This document shows positions 24,646 through 30,688 of a stretch of DNA of 62,718 bases, piece by piece. A program made the translations under genes and the position numbers. The notes under the pieces are model-generated. The model saw nothing but the letters and a program-made list of their open reading frames with translations, was not told the DNA's origin and searched no databases. Numbering within the stretch: the stretch's first letter is position 1; the number at the start of each line of letters is the position of its first letter. Source of the DNA: an uncultured Corynebacterium sp. (GTDB lineage Bacteria > Actinomycetota > Actinomycetes > Mycobacteriales > Mycobacteriaceae); contig NZ_CAMIFY010000010.1 in assembly GCF_946222985.1 (NCBI RefSeq), forward strand, positions 1-62,718. Reading direction: 5' to 3'.

Positions 24646-25068
24646 ATGACCGACGCCACCCCCTCCCACCACGACGACACCGCCGCACGGCCCGGTGCCG
24701 CAGCGGACGCCACCGCCGATGCCACCGCCGATGTCACCGCGCGGCCCGGTGCTCACGCAGTCGGCCACGGAGCAGGTGGCGATGGCGCTGATGGCAACGT
24801 AGAACGGCACGCCCCGGAGACCCCGCAGTCCGAGGCCAATCCCGCCACCGCGTCGTCGACGGCCTACAGCGTGCGCATCGTCGCGGGCATCCTGCTCATC
24901 GTCGTGTTCGGCGGACTGCCGACCGTGGTCGAGGGGCGCCCGTTCTGGGCCGCGATCGTCGGACTGATCGGCGTGATCGTGGGTGTCGTGCTCGTCGGCA
25001 TGGCCGTCAACACGATGATCCGCGAGCGCCGCGCCCGCAATTTCGCCGCCGCGCCGCGCCGCCGGTAG
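24646..25068 (+). CDS. Small two-helix membrane protein
   Basis: A 140-residue protein. Residues 1-72 are hydrophilic, Ala/Asp/Thr/His-rich and repetitive ('ADATADATADV'). Two membrane helices follow ('VRIVAGILLIVVFGGLPTVV' and 'AAIVGLIGVIVGVVLVGMAV') and a basic tail ending in Arg residues. No family is recognised. It is divergent from the pseudouridine synthase and stands alone, ending 78 nt before the regulator promoter. Likely anchored in the cytoplasmic membrane with the tail inside. Confidence 0.65.
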   Translation: MTDATPSHHDDTAARPGAAADATADATADVTARPGAHAVGHGAGGDGADGNVERHAPETPQSEANPATASSTAYSVRIVAGILLIVVFGGLPTVVEGRPFWAAIVGLIGVIVGVVLVGMAVNTMIRERRARNFAAAPRRR

Positions 25069-25145
25069 CCGGACCCGCCGGCACCGACTCATCCCCGACC
25101 CGAACCCCGTTTGGCCCGCTCGCTGACAGGTTCAGGCCCACACCC

Positions 25146-25175
25146 GTTGACATGATGTCAACTATTCTTTACATT
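25146..25175 (+). promoter_or_regulatory. Promoter with perfect palindromic operator before the XRE regulator
   Basis: GTTGACATGATGTCAAC (25146-25162) is a perfect 17-bp palindrome. Its left half contains a consensus -35 TTGACA (25147-25152), separated by exactly 17 nt from a -10 TACATT (25170-25175). The short XRE regulator gene follows directly. An operator covering the -35 box points to negative autoregulation. This is the clearest sigma-A promoter in the window. Confidence 0.75.
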
Positions 25176-25213
25176 AGGTCATGGATAACGGACACGACGA
25201 CAAGGAGGCGAGC

Positions 25214-25438
25214 ATGCCGGACGGCGACCTGACGAACATGGTCCGCAAGTACCGCCGTTGGAACGAGCTGTCCCAAGCGGAGCTCGCCGACCGCGTCGAC
25301 GTATCCCGGCAAACCATCGCCAACATCGAACGCGGCAACTACTCCCCCTCCGTGCACCTGGCGCTGGCCATCTGCCGGGCACTGGGGAAAACCGTCGAAG
25401 AAATCTTCGGCGACGAACGGGAAGGACCCACGCCATGA
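25214..25438 (+). CDS. Small XRE-family transcriptional regulator
   Basis: A 74-residue protein that is essentially one helix-turn-helix domain: 'LSQAELADRVDVSRQTIANIERGNYSPS' at about 19-46, followed by 'LALAICRALGKTVEEIF'. I chose ATG 25214 because AAGGAGG lies about 6 nt upstream and the transcription start predicted from the promoter is near 25182; the earlier ATG 25181 is possible in a leaderless message and adds 11 residues. The downstream membrane protein overlaps the stop by 4 nt. Two-gene units of this kind occur widely in Firmicutes and Actinobacteria. Confidence 0.88.
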   Translation: MPDGDLTNMVRKYRRWNELSQAELADRVDVSRQTIANIERGNYSPSVHLALAICRALGKTVEEIFGDEREGPTP

Positions 25439-25914
25439 GCCTCGGAGACACGGTCATCGCCGGCTACGAATCGACGGTCGAAGACGAATACCAGGCCTCG
25501 ATCCTTCACCGCGCCAACACCATCAGCTTCCACCTGGCGACCTACGGGTTCCTGGCCCTCGGCGCGGCACTCGCGTGGCTCGTCCCCAACGAACTCTTCT
25601 GGGTGTCGCTCCTGGTCATTGTGCCGATGCTGGTCTCTGCGTTGGTCGGAATGAGTTGGATGAGGCGCCGCGCGCCCCGGCCGACGGTCCACATGCCCGG
25701 CCCGGCGGGATGGGCGCTGATCATCTTCATCGCCTTCGCATGGATCGCCGGCCTGCAGTACAACGCGCCCGACACGGACACCTCCACGGCCTTCGGCGGG
25801 CTCGTCGGCGGCGTCATCGGCGGCACCATCGGGTACTTCGTGGTCGCCTGGACGCAAAAGCGCGGCCGCCGCAACGACATCCGACGCCTCGACGCCGAAT
25901 ACGCCGAGGACTGA
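25435..25914 (+). CDS. Four-helix membrane protein co-translated with the XRE regulator
   Basis: A 159-residue membrane protein. Helices lie at about 30-50, 53-72, 86-106 and 118-140, with a basic/acidic cytoplasmic tail ('QKRGRRNDIRRLDAEYAED'). ATG 25435 overlaps the regulator stop (ATGA). The resemblance is to the DUF2178-like partners of small XRE regulators, but no function is established. The 3' end repeats 'GACTGACAC' with a 12-bp period, so a second in-frame TGA follows the stop. It may be an anti-repressor, transporter-like sensor or immunity protein; the sequence does not decide. Confidence 0.75.
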   Translation: MSLGDTVIAGYESTVEDEYQASILHRANTISFHLATYGFLALGAALAWLVPNELFWVSLLVIVPMLVSALVGMSWMRRRAPRPTVHMPGPAGWALIIFIAFAWIAGLQYNAPDTDTSTAFGGLVGGVIGGTIGYFVVAWTQKRGRRNDIRRLDAEYAED

Positions 25915-26072
25915 CACGACGACTGACACGGCGCACCGGCGCCACCCCACGGTCCTCCGAGGCACGTCGGACGGGGAAGGCGGGGGCGTCGTAAAGCACG
26001 ACCCACCTCGCCCACGGGGACCTCTGCAGAATCCGACGGAACCGAACGGGCTCGGCGCGCGTCCAATCGGGC

Positions 26073-27206
26073 ATGGGGGAACACGACGACAACGACCCGA
26101 CCAACCCGACGACGACCACACCCGCAGCAACACCCGCGCACGACACCGGCCCGAATGACGCCGACGCCACGGGATCGGCCGCAGAATTCCAGGCCGGATT
26201 GAGCATCGAGACCAACGGGCTGATCCTGGCCCACGGATCCACCGGGCGCGCCAACCTATCCCGATGGATCGCCTCCGGACGGGCGATTCAACTGGCCGCC
26301 GGCGCCGCGATCCTCGCGGAAAGATGGAAGGCCTCCACATGGCCGGAGCGTCGATGGCTCCGATGCGCGGCACACGCTCTCGCCAATCCCGGGCTGGTGC
26401 TCATCGGTGTGAGCGCGGCACGAATCCACGGCCTGGCCATCCTCGATGACCCGGATCGAGATACCGGCGAGAAGGTGCACCTCGGACGGTTGGGTTCCGG
26501 CAGGCGCCGGACTGCCGCAGACCACGAAGTTCGTCCGATCGGCGACGCCGACCACGACGTCACCATCGTCGACGGCGCTCGGGTGACCACGGTGGCCAGG
26601 ACCATCCACGACCTGCGAGAATCCCACGGTCCCGAACACGCCCTGGCAGCCGCCGACGATGCACTGCGGCGTGGGCACTCTCGCGGTGACTTCGCCGAAC
26701 TGGCCGATCGCCTGATCGCCGGCCGGAAGAAGGGCGCCCGCGGCACGGCCACGATCATGGCGCTGGCGAGCGAGCTGTCGGAGAGCGCCGCCGAATCATG
26801 GACTCGGTGGATTCTCCACGTGCTCGGCATCGCCGGGGTCCTGCAGCAGGTGTGGATCGTCGCGCCGGACGGCAGACCCGTGCGGCGCGTGGATTTTTGG
26901 ATTCCCGCGCTCGAGATGGTCATCGAATTCCACGGGCGGATGAAATACGACGGCCGCTACGGCGACGGTGATGTCATTTCGACCCGCGAGAACATTGCCA
27001 TGCGCGATCTCGCCAACCTCGGGATCGACACCGTGCAGCTCACCTGGAGAATGCTCGTCGACGGGTCCGCGCACCGCCTGATCGTGGAGAAGGTGGCCCG
27101 TCGGCGAGAGGCCCTGCGCACGGCCGGCCCGCAGTTCAAGGGCGAAACGTTCATGCGCCACGAGAAGCTCCCGGACCACGTGACCCGGCACTTCAACGGC
27201 CGCTGA
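26073..27206 (+). CDS. AbiEi-like N-terminus fused to a DUF559/Vsr-like nuclease domain
   Basis: A 377-residue protein. Residues 1-40 are disordered Thr/Asn/Asp-rich. Residues about 45-130 ('TGRANLSRWIASGRAIQL', 'LVLIGVSAARIHGL') resemble AbiEi antitoxin-type winged-helix proteins. The C-terminal part 'RRVDFWIPALEMVIEFHGRMKYDG' with later 'IDTVQLTWRML' resembles the DUF559/Vsr PD-(D/E)xK nuclease core, with Asp and Glu in the expected places. This architecture is common in actinobacteria and usually stands alone; no AbiEii toxin is adjacent. GTG or ATG alternatives near 26073 are possible. Role in DNA repair or defence is unproven. Confidence 0.7.
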   Translation: MGEHDDNDPTNPTTTTPAATPAHDTGPNDADATGSAAEFQAGLSIETNGLILAHGSTGRANLSRWIASGRAIQLAAGAAILAERWKASTWPERRWLRCAAHALANPGLVLIGVSAARIHGLAILDDPDRDTGEKVHLGRLGSGRRRTAADHEVRPIGDADHDVTIVDGARVTTVARTIHDLRESHGPEHALAAADDALRRGHSRGDFAELADRLIAGRKKGARGTATIMALASELSESAAESWTRWILHVLGIAGVLQQVWIVAPDGRPVRRVDFWIPALEMVIEFHGRMKYDGRYGDGDVISTRENIAMRDLANLGIDTVQLTWRMLVDGSAHRLIVEKVARRREALRTAGPQFKGETFMRHEKLPDHVTRHFNGR

Positions 27207-27220
27207 GTCAGAGTCCGCCG

Positions 27221-27280
27221 CCGACTGCCGCCGTCCGCCGCCGTCTGCTGCCGTCTGCTGCCGTCCGCAGCACTGAACCG
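27221..27280. repeat. Six imperfect 10-bp repeats downstream of the AbiEi/DUF559-like gene
   Basis: Six consecutive 10-mers, GAGTCCGCCG, CCGACTGCCG, CCGTCCGCCG, CCGTCTGCTG, CCGTCTGCTG, CCGTCCGCAG, start 14 nt after the stop at 27206. The remaining part of the 342-nt gap 27207-27548 holds a GCTTTTCGACG copy (27468-27478) and the duplicated dapC end. No gene is apparent there. Confidence 0.75.
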
Positions 27281-27503
27281 CCGGATACGGGCCACCCAGA
27301 GCTCGGCTGCTGGGCCCCAGACCGAAACTCCACACTCACCCGCCGTTTCCGCTGCACGACACTCCGCTGCTGAAGCGACTCGCCGAGCAATAATGCAGCG
27401 GGATCGACACCCGAATGCAGAGAACCCGCGATTACCACCGCCAGTTACGTATGGTGCACATGCGACTGCTTTTCGACGGCAAACCTGCACGCATTCGCCG
27501 CAG

Positions 27504-27571
27504 CGCCGGGTGAACTAGGCGCGCAGGCGGGCTTCGGCGCCGGGCGAACTAGGCCCTCAGGCGGGAGGCGG
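27504..27571 (-). repeat. 34-bp duplication of the dapC 3' end
   Basis: 27538-27571 contains the last codons and TAG stop of dapC, and 27504-27537 is a second copy with about seven mismatches, directly downstream. Both read '...CGCCTGnGnGCCTAGTTCnCCCGG' on the minus strand, so the stop codon is duplicated. Confidence 0.8.
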
Positions 27572-28805
27572 CGAGGTCGATCGCCTCGTCCGACGCGGTC
27601 AGCCCGATGCGCACGTGCCGCACACCCTTCGGACCGTAGAACTCGCCGGGCGCGACCAGAATGCCACGCTCGGCGAACCAATCCACCAGGTCGCGGCAGG
27701 TTTCGGTCGTGGCCCCGGCCGTAGCTTCAGTCGCGGATTCGGTCGGGGTTTCGGTCGATGCGTCGCCGGCACCGGCGAAAGCGTCGGCCGCGTCGGCCGC
27801 GTCGGCCGCAGTGGCCTCCGCGTCGGACGCACCATCGCGGGTGGCCCACAGGTACAGGCCGCCGTCGGAATCGTCGACTCGGAACCCCGCGCCCTCCACG
27901 GCCTCGCGAAGAATCGCACGGCGTCGCTGGTAGCGGGCACGCTGGACGTCGGCGGAGTGATCGTCGTCAAGCGACGACACCATCGCCGCCTGGACGGGGC
28001 CGGGAACGATGAGGCCCGCGTGACGTCGCAAAGCAAGCAGACCCTGGACCAGCTCCTCGTCGCCGCAGATCCACCCCGCGCGGTACGACGCCATGTTCGC
28101 GATCTTCGACAACGAATGCACCGCCAACAGGCCGGTGAAATCACCGTCGCACACGCGCGGATCGAGGATCGACGGCGACTCCGCATCCCAATCCAGGCCC
28201 AGGTAGCACTCGTCGGACACGACGATGACGCCGCGCTCACGCGCCCACGCCACCACCTTGCGCAAATGATCGACGCCCAGCACGCGGCCCGACGGATTGC
28301 CCGGCGAATTGACGTACATCAACGTCGGCCGCGAGGGCCCGAGCTGCGTGAGCGAATCCGCCCGCACGACGCTCGCCCCCGCCAGCCGCGCGCCGACCTC
28401 GTACGTCGGATACGACAACTCCGGGATGACCACGGTGTGGCCCTCCCCCGCCCCGAGCAGGAACGGAAGCCACGCGATGGCCTCCTTCGTGCCCACCACC
28501 GGCAGCACGCCGCGATCGGTCGACAGCCCGGTCACGCCATGGCGCCGCTCCATCGCCGCGGTCAACGCCGCGCGCAACTCCGGGGTGCCCGCCGTCTGCG
28601 GATACCCCGGCACCGCGGACGCCGACGCCAAGCCGGCCCGCGCGGAATCGAAGACCTCGTCGACGGGCGTGCCGATGGACAGGTCGATCAACCCGTCCGG
28701 GTGCGCCGCCGCCCGCGCCTTCGCGTCGGCGAGCGAATCCCACGGAAACGCCGGCAGGCGCTCCGCGGGCGTCGTGCGGGCCCGGTACTGCGGGGGCAGG
28801 GCCAT
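27549..28805 (-). CDS. dapC: Succinyldiaminopimelate transaminase
   Basis: PLP-dependent class I aminotransferase, 418 residues, forming N-succinyl-LL-diaminopimelate from N-succinyl-2-amino-6-ketopimelate. 'MYVNSPGNPSGRVL', 'VVSDECYLGLDW' and 'AVHSLSKIANMASYRAGW' (PLP lysine) define the fold; the neighbour fdxC 6 nt upstream matches Rv1177-Rv1178. An Ala/Thr/Asp-rich insertion of about 45 residues near 330-375 ('ADAADAADAFAGAGDAS'), coded by tandem repeats, interrupts the C-terminal domain and is absent from normal DapC. ATG 28805 follows GGAG. The 3' end is duplicated. Confidence 0.92.
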   Translation of the reverse strand: MALPPQYRARTTPAERLPAFPWDSLADAKARAAAHPDGLIDLSIGTPVDEVFDSARAGLASASAVPGYPQTAGTPELRAALTAAMERRHGVTGLSTDRGVLPVVGTKEAIAWLPFLLGAGEGHTVVIPELSYPTYEVGARLAGASVVRADSLTQLGPSRPTLMYVNSPGNPSGRVLGVDHLRKVVAWARERGVIVVSDECYLGLDWDAESPSILDPRVCDGDFTGLLAVHSLSKIANMASYRAGWICGDEELVQGLLALRRHAGLIVPGPVQAAMVSSLDDDHSADVQRARYQRRRAILREAVEGAGFRVDDSDGGLYLWATRDGASDAEATAADAADAADAFAGAGDASTETPTESATEATAGATTETCRDLVDWFAERGILVAPGEFYGPKGVRHVRIGLTASDEAIDLAASRLRA

Positions 28806-28811
28806 TCGGTC

Positions 28812-29135
28812 CTACTCCTCGGCCTGCGGGGGCAGCTCGGCGATGAACTTCACGTCGAAGTCCTGCGGGCCGAGCTTCGCGGCGCCGCCCGGCGAGCCGA
28901 GCTCGTCGAACCAGTCGACGTTGGCATCGGTGTAGGCGACCCACTCGTCGGGCACGTCATCCTCGTAGAAGATGGCCTCGACGGGGCACACCGGCTCGCA
29001 GGCGCCGCAGTCGACGCACTCGTCGGGGTGGATGTAGAGCATCCGCTTGCCCTCGTAGATGCAGTCGACGGGGCATTCCTCCACGCAGGCGCGGTCCAAC
29101 ACGTCGACGCAGGGCTGGGCGATAACGTAAGTCAT
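28812..29135 (-). CDS. fdxC: 7Fe ferredoxin FdxC
   Basis: A 107-residue ferredoxin with a [3Fe-4S] and a [4Fe-4S] cluster, the typical actinobacterial soluble electron carrier. The first cluster motif runs from 'CVDVLDRACVEECPVDC' and the second is 'CVDCGACEPVCPVEAI'. The C-terminal extension 'EWVAYTDANVDWFDELGSPGGAAKLG' is characteristic of FdxC. It directly precedes dapC. It may serve as redox partner for cytochromes or oxygenases; none is next to it. Confidence 0.95.
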   Translation of the reverse strand: MTYVIAQPCVDVLDRACVEECPVDCIYEGKRMLYIHPDECVDCGACEPVCPVEAIFYEDDVPDEWVAYTDANVDWFDELGSPGGAAKLGPQDFDVKFIAELPPQAEE

Positions 29136-29189
29136 GGTTCGGAGTTCGGCCTTTCACGAATGCGGGCTGGTTGAAACCATCCCATTGTG

Positions 29190-29684
29190 TCACTTGCGGC
29201 GGCGCACCGGCCAACCGCCCCCGACGATACCGGCGACGAGCAGGACGATCGTGCGCAGCCATTCGCCGTGGACCTGGTCTCCGCCGAAGGGCAGGCCGGT
29301 CCAGACGAACAGCAGGACGAATCCGGCGATCCAGGTCCATGTCGGGATGAGGGCGATGTTACGGCTCTTGGTCCACAGCATCGCCGTCCGAGTGATTATG
29401 AGATTAAATACGTATGCGACGACGATCGTCCACGGCGCGGGGATCGACGCGCCGCCGATGGTGACGCGGGTGCCCAGGAACGCGACCTCGAGGATCAGCG
29501 AGACCAGGGCCGCGACGGACAGCCAGACGATGGCGGTGATCATTTCGCCGCGATCGAAGTCTTCGCGGGGCTGGCTGCGATCGGGGTCGCCCCAGTGCTT
29601 TTCGACGGCCACGTCGCCGCCGTCGGACATCTCCTTCACCGGGCGATCCTTCATCGGGCGATCCTTCATCGGGCGTTCCTTCAT
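29190..29684 (-). CDS. Four-helix membrane protein with N-terminal MK(D/E)RP repeats
   Basis: A 164-residue membrane protein with about four helices. The hydrophilic N-terminus starts with three copies of a Met-Lys-Asp/Glu-Arg-Pro pentapeptide, coded by a 15-bp tandem repeat that also contains the mshB stop. ATG 29684 overlaps that stop as ATGA and has GGAAGGA 7 nt upstream, so I prefer it; ATG 29708 and the ATGs of the next repeats are alternatives. No family recognised beyond conserved membrane protein linked to mshB. Repeat slippage would change the N-terminus in whole pentapeptides. Confidence 0.72.
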   Translation of the reverse strand: MKERPMKDRPMKDRPVKEMSDGGDVAVEKHWGDPDRSQPREDFDRGEMITAIVWLSVAALVSLILEVAFLGTRVTIGGASIPAPWTIVVAYVFNLIITRTAMLWTKSRNIALIPTWTWIAGFVLLFVWTGLPFGGDQVHGEWLRTIVLLVAGIVGGGWPVRRRK

Positions 29685-29695
29685 CGCGCGTTCCT
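29636..29695 (-). repeat. 15-bp repeat (x4) at the mshB stop and next gene start
   Basis: The minus strand reads AGGAACGCGCGATGA, AGGAACGCCCGATGA, AGGATCGCCCGATGA, AGGATCGCCCGGTGA (29695 to 29636). The first unit holds the last mshB codons and TGA. Each unit contains both a purine-rich AGGA and an ATG/GTG overlapping TGA, that is, a complete stop-restart cassette in the same register. Confidence 0.88.
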
Positions 29696-30688
29696 TCCGG
29701 TCAGCCATGCGACGTGATCGGCGCCGGCGGTGCCGAGCCGGAAGTGCTCGGCCGGGGTGATCGGCTGGCACACGAGGTTCGACAGGGCCCAGGCGCCGGT
29801 GGCGTTGCCGGAGTCGTCGACGGCGGCGGTGGCCGCGTGCGGGTTGACGATGTCGACCGAGCCGTCGCCGACCCAGACCTGGGTGGCGTGGGCGCGCAGT
29901 GCGGCGGTTTTCGCCGCGAGGTCGGCGGCGGACAGTTCCACGGCGAAGTCGGATTCGACGGAGGGCAGGTCGTCGAAGGCGGCCCGGGTCCACGCGTCGG
30001 GGACGACGGTGATGGCGTCGAGGCCGGCGCGCAGGGCGTCGGAGTCGGTGACCGTCCAGACGGTGGCCCAAAGGTCCTCGTCGGTACCAGCGCTGGAATG
30101 GGATTCGGCGTCGGCGCGCAGGCGGTCGCACGCGGCGACGGTGAGTTCGTGGGCGCGGATGTGGTCGGGGTGGCCGTAGCCGCCGTCGGCGTCGTAGGTG
30201 ATGACGACGTGCGGGCGCAGTCGGCCGAGCACGTCGACGAGTGCTTCGAGCGCGTCGTCGCCGGAGCGGATGAACGCGCGCGGGTCGTCGTTGCCCGGGT
30301 CGCCGACCATCCCGGCGTCCCGCCACCGGCCGGCGCCGCCGAGGTGGACGGGCGCGTGATCGGGGCCGTTGGCGCCCAGGGCGGTCAGCGCCGCGTGGAG
30401 TTCGTGGACGCGGAAGCCGCCGAGCTGATCGGATTCGCCGCCGACGAGGCCCTGGTACGGCTCGCCGATGACTTCGCCGAGTTCACCGAGCGTGCAGGTG
30501 ACGACCGTGACGCTCGCCCCGCGGCGCACCAGCTGGGCGATGACGCCGCCGGTGGTGATGGCCTCGTCGTCCGGGTGCGCGTGGACCAGTGCCACGCGTT
30601 TCCCGGTCAGGTCCCACGCATCGTCGCGGTGGTCGAGCACTTCGGTACCTCGTTCTGGTCGTCGTCGTTCGGTGGCCGCGTGGGTCAT
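29681..30688 (-). CDS. mshB: N-acetyl-1-D-myo-inositol-2-amino-2-deoxy-alpha-D-glucopyranoside deacetylase
   Basis: Deacetylates GlcNAc-inositol in mycothiol synthesis, the low-molecular-weight thiol of actinobacteria. 335 residues of the LmbE/PIG-L zinc hydrolase fold. 'LVHAHPDDEAITTGG' carries His/Asp ligands and the catalytic Asp, 'TCTLGELGEVIG' and 'GGYGHPDHIRAHE' (third ligand) follow. ATG 30688 overlaps the lpqW stop (ATGA). The 3' end is the first unit of a 15-bp tandem array. The order typA-lpqW-mshB matches Rv1165-Rv1170. Confidence 0.94.
   Translation of the reverse strand: MTHAATERRRPERGTEVLDHRDDAWDLTGKRVALVHAHPDDEAITTGGVIAQLVRRGASVTVVTCTLGELGEVIGEPYQGLVGGESDQLGGFRVHELHAALTALGANGPDHAPVHLGGAGRWRDAGMVGDPGNDDPRAFIRSGDDALEALVDVLGRLRPHVVITYDADGGYGHPDHIRAHELTVAACDRLRADAESHSSAGTDEDLWATVWTVTDSDALRAGLDAITVVPDAWTRAAFDDLPSVESDFAVELSAADLAAKTAALRAHATQVWVGDGSVDIVNPHAATAAVDDSGNATGAWALSNLVCQPITPAEHFRLGTAGADHVAWLTGRNAR

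Noticed and set aside
25214..25914. The XRE/membrane pair as a classical toxin-antitoxin system
   Set aside because: The partner is a 159-residue four-helix membrane protein, not a small toxin, and the regulator lacks an antitoxin neutralising domain.
27445..27681. A short minus-strand frame after the dapC end
   Set aside because: It overlaps dapC in another frame and consists of the duplicated 3' end; no ribosome site or homology.
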